Shown: in pieces, positions 8,949 through 16,658 of the stretch | Numbering within the stretch: the first letter of the stretch is position 1 | How the letters are laid out: each line of letters opens with the position of its first letter | Assembly: GCA_041568335.1 (NCBI GenBank) | Contig: JBFFZZ010000020.1 | Span: 1-21,635 of the forward strand | Length of the DNA: 21,635 nucleotides | Origin: WVWW01 sp041568335 | GTDB taxonomy: Bacteria; Acidobacteriota; Polarisedimenticolia; Polarisedimenticolales; Polarisedimenticolaceae | Direction of reading: 5' to 3' | The notes under the pieces: model-generated | Database searches by the model: none | What the model saw: the letters and a program-made list of their open reading frames with translations, nothing else | Told to the model about the DNA's origin: nothing | Translations under genes and position numbers: made by a program

Positions 8949-9920
8949 TCAACTCGGCGCGCCCGTGCCGGTCGCGTCGGGCTCCTTGAGAACACCCAAC
9001 GGGTAGTACGGGATCATCGTGCTCTCGACCCACTTCTCCGATTCCTCCGGCGACAACCCCCAGTTGGTCGGGCAGGTCGAGAGCACCTCGACGAAACTGA
9101 AACAACGGCCGTCCCGTTGGTACTCGAACGCTCTCTTGATCAGTTTCTTGAGCCTCAACGTGCCCTTGCCGTCATGCGCGGAGCCGCGTGCGATGAACCC
9201 CGGCGTCGTCAGCGTGGCGAGCAGCTCGGAAACCCGCAGCGGATATCCGGTGGCCTCCACGTCACGGCCAAGCGGCGTGGTGGTCGTGGTCTGCCCGGGC
9301 ATCGTGGTCGGCGCCATCTGCCCGCCGGTCATCCCGTAGATCGCGTTGTTGATGAAGATGACGGTGATCTTGTCGCCGCGGTTGGCGGCGTGGAGGATCT
9401 CGTTGCCGCCGATCGACGCCAGGTCGCCGTCACCCTGGTACGTGAAGACGATCGACTCCGGCCGCGCGGTCTTGGCCCCGGTGGCGACCGCCGGCGCGCG
9501 TCCGTGGGCCGCTTCGAACATGTCGATGTTGAAGTACTCGTAGGCCAGCACCGAGCAGCCGACCGGCGCGATACCGACGGCTCGCCCGAGTAGCCCGAGC
9601 TCCTCCAACACCTCGGCAGTCACACGGTGGATCACGCCGTGCGTACAACCGGGGCAGTAGTGCGTCATGTTTTCCGTCAGACCCGCCGTGTTGACGAACG
9701 TCTGCTTGTCCTTGTGATTCCAGGTCTCGATACCCTGGTCGGGGCAGACGACCGCGCACAACGTGCAGCCGCGGCAGTCGTCCTGATCGCCGGTGAAGAC
9801 GACGTATTTGTAGCCACGGTCGTTGAGCTGCTCCGAGAACTCGATCAGGTCCTTGGGGCAATGCACGATGCAGCGGCCGCAACCCTTGCAACGCAGTTGC
9901 TCGATCTCAATCCTTCCCAT
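8949..9920 (-). CDS. 2-oxoacid:ferredoxin oxidoreductase fused delta (2[4Fe-4S] ferredoxin) and beta (TPP-binding) subunit
   Basis: This 323-residue protein joins two subunits that are separate in many related enzymes. Residues 1-75 are a bacterial-type ferredoxin with CKGCGRCIVHCP (Cys 11, 14, 17, 21) and CRGCTLCAVVCP (Cys 49, 52, 55, 59), binding two [4Fe-4S] clusters. Residues 85-320 are the thiamine-diphosphate beta subunit: HYCPGCTHG (CPGC at 89-92), the Mg/TPP motif GDGDLASIGGNE starting at 163 and INNAIYGMTGGQ (190-201). Electrons from the hydroxyethyl-TPP-like intermediate should pass to the fused ferredoxin and on to a soluble ferredoxin. Two ATGs lie in tandem after AAGGAG; the second (MGRIEIEQ) gives better spacing. 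The gene overlaps the end of the ATPase gene by 14 bp. The order delta-beta, gamma, alpha differs from the delta-alpha-beta-gamma order common elsewhere. Confidence 0.92.
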   Translation of the reverse strand: MGRIEIEQLRCKGCGRCIVHCPKDLIEFSEQLNDRGYKYVVFTGDQDDCRGCTLCAVVCPDQGIETWNHKDKQTFVNTAGLTENMTHYCPGCTHGVIHRVTAEVLEELGLLGRAVGIAPVGCSVLAYEYFNIDMFEAAHGRAPAVATGAKTARPESIVFTYQGDGDLASIGGNEILHAANRGDKITVIFINNAIYGMTGGQMAPTTMPGQTTTTTPLGRDVEATGYPLRVSELLATLTTPGFIARGSAHDGKGTLRLKKLIKRAFEYQRDGRCFSFVEVLSTCPTNWGLSPEESEKWVESTMIPYYPLGVLKEPDATGTGAPS

Positions 9921-10725
9921 CATTCTCCTTTGCGGGCACACCGATGCGGATGGGACCCGGCTTACCGATCGGCCGTGGGAGCGCGCTGGGCAGGATGTCC
10001 GCAGGTTCCGGGCGGATCCACGGGGGCGTCATGTAGCGTCGCATCCGTAACAACGGCGCGTCGAGCCCGTTGATCTCCGGTGCGTCCGCCAGCCCGTCCA
10101 TCAGCGCGACACAACGCAACGGGATGCCGGTCTGTCGAGAGACGTCGTTGGCCAACCGCCAGCCTTCGACCACGACATCGGCCGTCGTCCGGTCGATGAG
10201 GTGCGAGTTGGCGACGAGCCCGGTGACCCGCAGCCGCGAGGCCCTCTCGATCTCCTCCTGGATCTTGATGCAGCCGTCGACCGTCTCGGTGAACGGACGC
10301 TTGGCGTTGATCACCTGCCACAGCTCGTAGCTCGTGATGGATTTCCGCAGCGTCGCGAGCACCCGCGCGCCGACGTCGTCGCCGCCGACGTCGAAGATCG
10401 TCAGCGTGTCGTGCGGCGGGCGCAGCATGCCGCGGATCTCCGGCAACAGGATCGGCAGGTCGGCCCAAGCCTGCGGGCCCGGCGGGTAGACCACGCGTAT
10501 GCCGTAGCCCTCCATCCGCCACTGCACTTCACGGCAACGGAAGTAGGGGTTGACGAGATCGAGGTCGGCGATCTGCACGGCCCAGCCCGCTCGCGTCATC
10601 GCGATCGCGAGATTGACGCAGACCTCCGTCTTGCCCGAGCCGTAGTTGCCTACGATGATGACGAGCCGGTCGCCCGATCCGACCACGTCGTCCACGATGC
10701 GCACGTCAATGCCGGGCTCTGCCAT
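9907..10725 (-). CDS. SIMIBI-class (ParA/MinD/CobQ-like) P-loop ATPase heading the oxidoreductase operon
   Basis: This 272-residue protein has a P-loop GNYGSGKT (residues 26-33) after hydrophobic strand LVIIV, the second-strand motif QIADLDLVNPYFR (Asp54 and Asp56 for Mg or the switch), and a Walker B-like strand TLTIFDVGGDDVGA (Asp112). This places it in the MinD/ParA/CobQ-like branch of P-loop NTPases. The deviant lysine of true ParA/MinD (KGGxGKT) is absent, so it is not a partition ATPase. It is the first gene of the 2-oxoacid:ferredoxin oxidoreductase operon and overlaps the delta-beta gene by 14 bp. A role in assembling, activating or anchoring that complex, for example Fe-S cluster insertion, is an inference from context. 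AGAGG lies 7 nt before the ATG. A weak promoter match (TTGTGG, 17 bp, TAAAAA) lies at 10744-10772 on this strand. Confidence 0.8.
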   Translation of the reverse strand: MAEPGIDVRIVDDVVGSGDRLVIIVGNYGSGKTEVCVNLAIAMTRAGWAVQIADLDLVNPYFRCREVQWRMEGYGIRVVYPPGPQAWADLPILLPEIRGMLRPPHDTLTIFDVGGDDVGARVLATLRKSITSYELWQVINAKRPFTETVDGCIKIQEEIERASRLRVTGLVANSHLIDRTTADVVVEGWRLANDVSRQTGIPLRCVALMDGLADAPEINGLDAPLLRMRRYMTPPWIRPEPADILPSALPRPIGKPGPIRIGVPAKENDGKD

Positions 10726-10892
10726 GGCAAGCCTCTGACTTATTTTTTAGTGGATCTCCGTGGGTCCCACAATCAGGGGAAACCGAATCCTTCGGACAAT
10801 CCTTACGATTGAGGAGATCTGCAAGGCAGCAAGGACTTTCACGTCCTGCACCAGGGAGATCGCCGGGAAACACCATCGGCTATCCTTGGTGG
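10726..10892. other. divergent intergenic region between oxidoreductase operon and kinase gene
   Basis: These 167 bp must hold the start signals for both the leftward oxidoreductase operon and the rightward kinase gene. I see a GTGGGTCCCAC palindrome at 10760-10770, a small CCGAATCCTTCGG hairpin near 10787, and only weak promoter matches. The in-frame extension of the kinase frame across this stretch has no protein-like character. Confidence 0.5.
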
Positions 10893-13304
10893 ATGATCGG
10901 GTCGAGCCTCGCGCACTACGAGATCATCGCCAAGCTCGGAGCGGGCGGGATGGGGGAGGTGTACCGGGCGCGGGACACGAAGCTGGGGCGCGAGGTCGCG
11001 ATCAAGGTCCTCCCGGAGAAATTCGCGGCGGACCCCGCTCGGCTGGCCAGATTCGAGCGCGAGGCCCAGACGCTCGCCTCGCTGGACCATCCCGGGATCG
11101 CCTCCATCCACGACCTGCAGGAGGCCGACGAAACTCGCTTCCTCGTCATGCAGCTGGTCGAGGGTCCGACGCTGGCCGAGCGGTTGCGAAGCGGACCGCT
11201 CGATCGCGACACCGCGCTTCCTCTGTTTCAACAGATCGCGGAGGCGCTCGACTATGCGCACGCGCGTGGCGTCGTGCATCGCGACCTGAAACCCTCCAAC
11301 ATCAAGGTCACGGAAGAGGGCAAGGCCAAGGTCCTCGACTTCGGGTTGGCCAAGGCGCTCGACGATCCGGGGGACACCGGCCAGGACCCGGCGGAGGCGC
11401 CCACGATCGACGCCGATGAGGTGTTGCGAACGTCGCAGGGCCAGATCATCGGCACGCCGGCCTACATGTCCCCGGAGCAGGCGCGCGGGGAGACGGTCGA
11501 CAAACGCGCCGACGTCTGGGCGTTCGGCTGTTGTCTCTACGAGGCGCTGACCGGACGGCGGCCGTTCACGGGTAAGACGCCGTCGGATCTCATCGCGGAG
11601 ATCCTCAAGACCGATCCGGACTGGTCCCGGATTCCCGAAGACACGCCGGCGCCGGTGGTCGTGTTGTTGCGTCGCAGTCTCGAAAAGGACTCGCGCCGCC
11701 GCCTCAGCTCGATGGGCGACCTGGCGATCACGTTCGAGGAGACGACCTCGGGCCTGCGGCAGAGTCGATCGGATCTTCGTGGACCGGCCCGGTCCGCCGA
11801 CCGTCGCGGCCGGATCGCCGTCGCCGGCGTGGCGCTGGTCGCTTTGGCCGCGGTGATCGGCTGGCGCTTCCTGGGTGGCCGGGATACCCCTGCCGGAAAC
11901 GCGGGACCCTCGGGTGGGACGGCGATCGAACGGATCGCCGTGTTGCCGTTCTCGGACGACTCGGGCGAGGCGGGCCAGGAGTGGTTTATCGACGGCATGA
12001 CGGGCGTGCTGATCGCCGAGCTCGCGCGTATCGATGCGCTGTCGGTCATCTCCCGCACGTCGGCGATGCAGTTCAAGAACCCCGATCGTCCGATCCGCGA
12101 GATCGCCTCGCGACTCGGTGCCGACGCGCTCGTCGAAGGCTCGGTGACCCGCGTCGGCGACGATGTCCGCATCATCGCCAGTCTGATCGACGGCTCGACC
12201 GAAAGGACGATGTGGACCGAGCAGTACCACGGCACGATCGACGACGCGCTCAATTTGCAAAGCCGGATCGCGACGGCGATCGCGAGGGAGATCGACGTCG
12301 TCCTGACGCCCGAGGAGATCGAGGAGCTGGGGCGCGACCGCAACGTCGACCCGAGAGCGCTGGACGCCTACCTGAGGGGGGTTCACGAGCTCACCACGTT
12401 CGCCGACTCCACCTTCGAGCGGGCCATCTCTTTCTTCGAGGAAGCGCGGCGGATTCAACCCGATTTCGCCCTGGCGCACGCCCAGGTCGCCGACGCTCTC
12501 GTGGACCGCTTCATCTGGGGGTTCTCGACGCGCGAGGAGGTCTACGACCCGGCGGCGGCCGCGGAGAAAGCCGCACTCGACCACGATCCCGACCTGGCGC
12601 TGGCCCTGAGCGCCCGGGCACGGCGATTCCAGAAGCTCGACTGGGACTGGGAGCAGGCGGAGCCTTATCACAAACGAGCGATCGAGTCGGACCCGGACAG
12701 CGCGGACGTCTTGCACGCGTTTGCCATGGGGCTCGTTGCCGCCACCCATCGCTACGACGAGGCGATCGAGCTCGGCCGGCGCGCGGTCGAGCTGGAGCCG
12801 ACGGTCCCGATTTACCATGTCGACCTCGCGGAGATGATGATCTACGCCGGGCGCTTCGACGACGCGGCCGAGGTCCTCGACCAGGTGTATGAAAAGGATC
12901 CGGAATTCTCCGTCTTGTATCTCCTGCGCGGCTACCTGCGCACCCTGACCGGGCAATACGAGGAAGCGATCCGGGACTCGGCGAAGTTGCTCGAGCTCTC
13001 GGGCAATCGTCGCCACATGGAATACCTGGCCACCGCGCTGGCGCTCGGCGGTCGAAGCGAGCAGGCGCGCGAGGCGTTGCGCGAGTTCGAGGAGCTGGCC
13101 AAGACCGAGTTCATCCAGCAGGCCGAGTTCGGGATGGTCTACCTGGCGCTCGGCGACCACGACAAGGCCTACGAGCTCTTCGAGCGGAGCTTCGAACGCC
13201 GCGAGAACAAGCTGACCTTCCTGACCGGCACGAGGTTCTTCGAATCGGTGGAGACGAAACCGCGACTGAAGGAGCTGGTGAACCGGGTCAAGCGGTTCGA
13301 CTGA
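10893..13304 (+). CDS. transmembrane Ser/Thr protein kinase with TolB-like domain and TPR repeats
   Basis: The protein has 803 residues. Residues 9-285 form a Hanks-type kinase with all catalytic motifs: P-loop LGAGGMGEVY (15-24), VAIK with Lys38, HRDLKPSN (129-136), DFG (149-151), activation-loop IGTPAYMSPEQARG and DVWAFGCCLYE. One hydrophobic helix follows at about 307-326. Residues 345-480 (IERIAVLPFSDDSGEAGQEW, then FIDGMTGVLIAELARI and LGADALVEGSVTRVGDDVRI) form the TolB-like/FlgO-like domain often found in adenylate cyclases and kinases of Acidobacteriota. From about 485 to the end there are TPR-type helical repeats (RGVHELTTFADSTFERAISFF, FALAHAQVADALVDRF and more). It probably senses or docks partners outside the membrane and phosphorylates cytoplasmic proteins; targets are unknown. 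The ATG of MIGSSLAHYEI was chosen because the kinase fold starts there. The gene is monocistronic. Confidence 0.92.
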   Translation: MIGSSLAHYEIIAKLGAGGMGEVYRARDTKLGREVAIKVLPEKFAADPARLARFEREAQTLASLDHPGIASIHDLQEADETRFLVMQLVEGPTLAERLRSGPLDRDTALPLFQQIAEALDYAHARGVVHRDLKPSNIKVTEEGKAKVLDFGLAKALDDPGDTGQDPAEAPTIDADEVLRTSQGQIIGTPAYMSPEQARGETVDKRADVWAFGCCLYEALTGRRPFTGKTPSDLIAEILKTDPDWSRIPEDTPAPVVVLLRRSLEKDSRRRLSSMGDLAITFEETTSGLRQSRSDLRGPARSADRRGRIAVAGVALVALAAVIGWRFLGGRDTPAGNAGPSGGTAIERIAVLPFSDDSGEAGQEWFIDGMTGVLIAELARIDALSVISRTSAMQFKNPDRPIREIASRLGADALVEGSVTRVGDDVRIIASLIDGSTERTMWTEQYHGTIDDALNLQSRIATAIAREIDVVLTPEEIEELGRDRNVDPRALDAYLRGVHELTTFADSTFERAISFFEEARRIQPDFALAHAQVADALVDRFIWGFSTREEVYDPAAAAEKAALDHDPDLALALSARARRFQKLDWDWEQAEPYHKRAIESDPDSADVLHAFAMGLVAATHRYDEAIELGRRAVELEPTVPIYHVDLAEMMIYAGRFDDAAEVLDQVYEKDPEFSVLYLLRGYLRTLTGQYEEAIRDSAKLLELSGNRRHMEYLATALALGGRSEQAREALREFEELAKTEFIQQAEFGMVYLALGDHDKAYELFERSFERRENKLTFLTGTRFFESVETKPRLKELVNRVKRFD

Positions 13305-13416
13305 CCGGGGTCGGGGCTCCCCGCTTCCCGCCCAGAGAGATCCGGAAGGCATAGCCGAAGAGTGCGACGATCAACAAGACGAACAGGAGCGGCCGCCCCG
13401 CGCAGAGCTGTCGAGG
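13288..13416 (-). pseudogene. 3' remnant of a membrane-protein gene, paralogous to the right-edge gene
   Basis: On the minus strand, one frame between stop codons at 13417-13419 and 13288-13290 reads LCAGRPLLFVLLIVALFGYA then FRISLGGKRG. It matches the C-terminus of the membrane protein at 21056-21635 (YAGRSMLFVLVFASIIVYAF then WISLGGKR), with 17 identities in a 28-residue stretch. The DNA of the two places is visibly alike as well. There is no start codon and no upstream part, and the piece overlaps the end of the kinase gene. It is best read as the decayed tail of a lost gene. Confidence 0.65.
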
Positions 13417-13501
13417 TTACCGGTCGGAGGAACGGATCGCGATGGATCTGCGGGAGTGGATCACCGCGGTTGCGTGACAATGGGTGCGCCGGCGTTTCTT
13501 C
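13417..13501. other. short intergenic stretch with no recognisable content
   Basis: These 85 bp lie between the membrane-protein remnant and the stop of the TlpA-like gene. No protein-like frame, repeat or clear terminator is visible. Confidence 0.4.
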
Positions 13502-14053
13502 TCATTCGACCGGTGTGTCGAGCAGCTCGGCCAGCTCGCGCTCCAGCTTGCGGGCCCACTTCTTCTTGTAACCGTAGCTGTTGCGTACGTCGACGATGGT
13601 ACCGTCGCGGCCGATCAGGACCTCGACCGGAAAGCCCCGCACGTTCTTCAGTTGCGGGAGCGCCGTGGCGAACTCCTCCGGTGGACCGCCGTCCAGCACG
13701 AGATAGTTGATGGAGTGGTGCTCGACGAACTCGCGTAGACGGTCGGCGCGGGTTGAATCCTCATCGTCGTCGGACTCGAACGCGATCGCGACGATGACCA
13801 GGCCTTGCTCGCCGTAGCGTTCCTGCAAATCGACGAACGTCGGGATCTCGCTGATACACGGTGGGCACCAGGTGGCCCACAGATCGATCAGCAGCACCTT
13901 GCCGCGAAGCGCCGGATCCGACGAGCTCACGGTCCGCCCCTCGAGATCGGGGAGGGCGAACGTCAAAACGTCCTCTTCGATGAACGGATCGCGGCCGGCC
14001 GTCGAGGCGGATGTGGCCAGGACGAGCGTGAGTGCCAGTATCAGCGGCCTCAT
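13502..14053 (-). CDS. secreted TlpA-like thiol-disulfide oxidoreductase (thioredoxin fold)
   Basis: This 183-residue protein has a signal peptide (MRPLILALTLVLATSASTAG) and a TlpA/ResA-type thioredoxin domain. The active site is WATWCPPC with Cys63 and Cys66, preceded by GKVLLIDLWA, and the conserved cis-Pro is Pro142 in VRGFPVEVLIG. Family members reduce disulfides outside the cytoplasm, often in apo-cytochrome c maturation or in repair of exported proteins. The insert after strand two (SDDDEDSTRADRLREFV) is typical for TlpA-like rather than plain thioredoxins. It begins 12 bp after the stop of the PQQ-like propeller gene on the same strand, so the two form an operon. A contribution to maturation of the secreted cytochrome c encoded in this window is only a possibility. 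Confidence 0.9.
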   Translation of the reverse strand: MRPLILALTLVLATSASTAGRDPFIEEDVLTFALPDLEGRTVSSSDPALRGKVLLIDLWATWCPPCISEIPTFVDLQERYGEQGLVIVAIAFESDDDEDSTRADRLREFVEHHSINYLVLDGGPPEEFATALPQLKNVRGFPVEVLIGRDGTIVDVRNSYGYKKKWARKLERELAELLDTPVE

Positions 14054-14065
14054 GGGGTGCCCCGG

Positions 14066-15358
14066 CTACTTCTTCTTCCTCAGGTCGTAGCAGAACATGT
14101 CGTCCTGCTCGCGCAGGTAGAGCATGCCGTCGACGATCGCCGGGTGCGGCCAGCTCTGCATCACGACGTCGGGGATCATGAACGATCCCTTCTCGCGATA
14201 CCCCTCGGGCGTCGCCTCGACCAGCACCATCAGGCCGTTCTGGTAGCGGAAGTAGAGGTGACCGTCGGCGTAGGAGAGCGCGGCGGAGTCGCGGCCCTTG
14301 TTGCGCTGCGGCCCCCAGGCGACCTTGCCCGTGGCCATCTCGACGGCGAGCGGGAAGCCCTTGTTGTGGCCCGTGCCGGTGTAGAGGTAGCCCTCGTGCA
14401 GGATCACGCCGCCGTGGTGGTTCTGCATCGTGTCGTGCTCGAGCCAGTAGACCTCCTCGGCCCTGAACTCGTCCTTCTTGCGGTGGATCTTGAGCAACAC
14501 GGACCCGGTGTCGTACCCGCTGGAGGCGAATACGTGGTCGCCGTCGATGATCGGCGTGGCGATGTTGGCGACGTTGTTGGCGATGCGGTTGTAGCCCCAG
14601 AGAAAACGCCCGGTCTCGGCCTCGACGCCGATGACGCCGCGGCCGACGAACTGGACGTACTGCTTGACGCCCCCGGCGTTGGAGATGACGACCGAGGAGT
14701 AGCCGGCGCCGTCGTCGCCCCCGTCGCCGAGCTTGGGCATCTTGGCGCGCCAGATGTCTTTACCGGTTTTCTTGTCGAGCGCGACGAGCACCGCGTCGGG
14801 CATGCCCGGCGTGACGATCAACCGGTTGCCGTCGACCAGCGGGGACTCGCTGAACTTCCACTCGTACTTGCCCTCGTAGCTCATCATGCGGGCACCGAAG
14901 TCGGCGGGCAGGCTGCGCTTCCACTGCACCTCGCCGCTCGCCGCCGCGAGACAGTAGACGTCGCCCTCGGTCGTCACGACGTAGACCCGTTCGCCGTCCA
15001 CCGTCGGGGTGGAGCGCGGTCCGAGGTACTTGTCCTTCCACGCCGGCGCGACCTTCGTCTTCCAGAGCTGCTTGCCGTCGGACCGGGCGGCCGCGATGAC
15101 GTACTGCGCGTCCTGCAGGTCGCCCATCGTGTAGATGCGCTTGCCCGCGACCGAGACGCTCGAGAAACCGCCGCCGAACCCGGAGGCCCTCCAGGCCAGC
15201 GGCGGACCGCCGTCGGGCCACGAGGTCAACAGGCCGGTATCGGCGGAGCGCCCGTCGCGCGCCGGACCGCGCCACTGCGGCCAGTCGGCGCCGTGCGCGG
15301 CCGTGCCGAGGATGAGACAGAATCCGAGTAGTAGACCGAGAGCACGGTCACGGAACAT
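14066..15358 (-). CDS. secreted PQQ-like beta-propeller repeat protein
   Basis: This 430-residue protein has a signal peptide (MFRDRALGLLLGFCLILGTAAHG) followed directly by ADWPQWRGPARDG, the opening motif of a large family of exported PQQ-like propellers in Planctomycetota, Acidobacteriota and relatives. Blade cores with the (A/V)LDxxTGKxxW pattern recur: AARSDGKQLWKTKV, LAAASGEVQWKRSL, ALDKKTGKDIWRAKM, VEAETGRFLWGYN and VEMATGKVAWGPQ. The family includes true quinoprotein dehydrogenases and BamB-like scaffolds, but the metal and PQQ ligands of the alcohol dehydrogenases are not evident, so catalysis should not be assumed. AAGGGG sits 7 nt before the ATG. It is the first gene of a two-gene unit with the TlpA-like thioredoxin. 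Confidence 0.88.
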   Translation of the reverse strand: MFRDRALGLLLGFCLILGTAAHGADWPQWRGPARDGRSADTGLLTSWPDGGPPLAWRASGFGGGFSSVSVAGKRIYTMGDLQDAQYVIAAARSDGKQLWKTKVAPAWKDKYLGPRSTPTVDGERVYVVTTEGDVYCLAAASGEVQWKRSLPADFGARMMSYEGKYEWKFSESPLVDGNRLIVTPGMPDAVLVALDKKTGKDIWRAKMPKLGDGGDDGAGYSSVVISNAGGVKQYVQFVGRGVIGVEAETGRFLWGYNRIANNVANIATPIIDGDHVFASSGYDTGSVLLKIHRKKDEFRAEEVYWLEHDTMQNHHGGVILHEGYLYTGTGHNKGFPLAVEMATGKVAWGPQRNKGRDSAALSYADGHLYFRYQNGLMVLVEATPEGYREKGSFMIPDVVMQSWPHPAIVDGMLYLREQDDMFCYDLRKKK

Positions 15359-15400
15359 GAAAACCCCTTAACCCCTCGCCGCGGCAATTCTACACCGTCG

Positions 15401-15456
15401 GGGTCCGGTCTCGCATTTCAACAGAGGACAACCTGCTAGGGTCAGGTCTGACCCCC
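15401..15456. repeat. REP-like repeat between the PQQ-like gene and ychF
   Basis: GGGGTCCGGTCT (15401-15412) and AGGGTCAGGTCT (15438-15449) are near-identical direct copies. The second continues into TGACCCC, making a GGGTCA-GGTC-TGACCC hairpin at about 15439-15454. They share their core with the elements at 6668-6754 and 21049-21070. The location, just past the ychF stop and upstream of the PQQ-like gene on the same strand, suits a transcript boundary. Confidence 0.6.
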
Positions 15457-15459
15457 GAC

Positions 15460-16545
15460 TTACTTGAAGTGGATGTGCAGGACGTCGCGGTCCTGGACCT
15501 CGTAGTCGCGGCCGTGGACGTGGATCAGGCCGTGGTCGTGCAGCGCCTGGCGGCTCTTCCACTTGAAGAGATCGGCCAGCTCCATCACCTCGGCGCGGAT
15601 GAAGCCCTTTTCCATGTCGCTGTGGATCCTGCCCGCGGCCTGCGCGACGTGCTCGCCGCGCGGGAGCTGCCAGGCGGACAGCTTGTCGTTGGCGATCGTG
15701 TAGAAGGTGATCCGATCGAGCAGCTTGTAGGACGCGTGGACCACGATGTCGAGCGCGGTCTCGTCGAGCCCCATGGACTCGAGAAACTCCTTTTGTTCCT
15801 CGGCCGGTAGCTCGCTGATCTCCTCTTCGATCTCGATCGAGATCGGCACGACACGGTCGGCGCCCTTCGCCTGGCGTAGCGCCGAGGCCAGCGGGCCCTC
15901 GCCGTGCGGGTCGTCCTCGCCGGTGTTGGCCAGGTAGAGCACCGGCTTGAGCGTCAGGAAATGGCCCTCGGCCAGGAGCTGCTCTTCACCGGGGTGCAGC
16001 TCCAGCTCGCGCACCGGCTTGCCCGCCTCGAGCGCTTCCACCGCGCGGGTGAACAGGTCCAGCTCGTCCTTGCCCTCGCCCTTGCCCGTACGCACCGTGT
16101 TGGCCCAGCGCGCCTTGGCCTTGTCCGCCGTTTCGAGATCGGCCAGCATCAGCTCGGTCTCGACGATCTCCACATCGCGCACCGGGTCGGGCGCACCGGT
16201 CGAGTGCACGACGTTCTCGTCGGTGAAGCAGCGCACCACGTGGAGGATCGCGTCGACCTCACGCAGGTGCCCCAGGAACTTGTTCCCCAGACCCTCGCCC
16301 TTGCTGGCGCCTGCGACGAGCCCCGCGATGTCCACGAAACGAATCGACGTGGGCACGGTCTCCTCGGGTTGCAACAGCTCGGCGAGCTTGCGAAGCGTCG
16401 GGTCGGGCACGGTCGCCACACCGACGTTCTGCTCGATCGTGCAGAACGGGTAGTTCGAGGCCTCGGCGTGCGCCTGCGTCAACGCGTTGAGCAGCGTGGA
16501 CTTGCCGACGTTCGGGAGGCCGGCGATGCCGACGGAGAGTCCCAT
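15460..16545 (-). CDS. ychF: redox-regulated ATPase YchF (Obg/TRAFAC family)
   Basis: The protein has 361 residues, standard for YchF/OLA1. The P-loop is GLPNVGKST (near residues 9-17), the switch/G3 region FVDIAGLVAGASKGEGLGN is intact, and the nucleotide-base motif reads YLANTGED, the NxxE version typical of YchF that favours ATP over GTP. The C-terminal TGS-like domain is present (GLIHVHGRDYEVQDRDVLHI). YchF binds ribosomes and modulates translation and oxidative stress responses in other bacteria. GAGGG precedes the ATG by about 7 nt. A TAGAAT hexamer at 16574-16579 on this strand is a possible -10 element. The gene stands alone, divergent from the BlaI-type regulator. Confidence 0.96.
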   Translation of the reverse strand: MGLSVGIAGLPNVGKSTLLNALTQAHAEASNYPFCTIEQNVGVATVPDPTLRKLAELLQPEETVPTSIRFVDIAGLVAGASKGEGLGNKFLGHLREVDAILHVVRCFTDENVVHSTGAPDPVRDVEIVETELMLADLETADKAKARWANTVRTGKGEGKDELDLFTRAVEALEAGKPVRELELHPGEEQLLAEGHFLTLKPVLYLANTGEDDPHGEGPLASALRQAKGADRVVPISIEIEEEISELPAEEQKEFLESMGLDETALDIVVHASYKLLDRITFYTIANDKLSAWQLPRGEHVAQAAGRIHSDMEKGFIRAEVMELADLFKWKSRQALHDHGLIHVHGRDYEVQDRDVLHIHFK

Positions 16546-16606
16546 CGATCCCTCGTTGTCTGGGGGTGCTCCTATTCTAGGTCACGTTCGTCCACCGTCC
16601 CCATGG

Positions 16607-16620
16607 GCTAATTTTTTAGC
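16607..16620. promoter_or_regulatory. predicted BlaI-type operator 1 (GCTAA-N4-TTAGC)
   Basis: A perfect dyad, GCTAA (16607-16611), TTTT, TTAGC (16616-16620), lies 10 bp upstream of the -35 hexamer of the regulator promoter. The same half-sites with the same 4-bp spacing recur at 16650-16663. Two identical 14-bp dyads in front of a BlaI-family gene, whose proteins bind as dimers to such sites, support operator function. Confidence 0.65.
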
Positions 16621-16629
16621 GATTAAAGC

Positions 16630-16658
16630 TTGACACCTCGACCGTATGTGCTAATAAT
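16630..16658 (+). promoter_or_regulatory. sigma-70-like promoter of the BlaI/M56 operon, probably leaderless
   Basis: TTGACA at 16630-16635 matches the -35 consensus exactly. TAATAA (16652-16657), or AATAAT one base on, is the -10 at 16 or 17 bp. The regulator ATG is at 16666, only 8 bp past the -10, so transcription would start at or next to the ATG and the message would have no Shine-Dalgarno leader. The second operator covers the -10. Confidence 0.65.

Noticed and set aside
10809..10892. 28-residue N-terminal extension of the kinase
   Set aside because: The sequence is not protein-like, kinase homology begins at MIGSSLAHYEI, and the extra ATG has no better ribosome binding site.
13305..13330. 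Rho-independent terminator after the kinase gene (CGGGG-CT-CCCCG)
   Set aside because: The loop is only 2 nt and no T tract follows, so terminator function is not supported.
10839..13352. 837-residue open frame antisense to the kinase gene
   Set aside because: It is a shadow of a GC-rich gene: Arg/Val/Asp-rich composition, no recognisable domain, and the plus strand encodes a complete kinase.
13805..15331. 508-residue open frame antisense to the PQQ-like and TlpA-like genes
   Set aside because: It spans two genes with convincing domains and signal peptides on the other strand and has the biased composition of an antisense frame.
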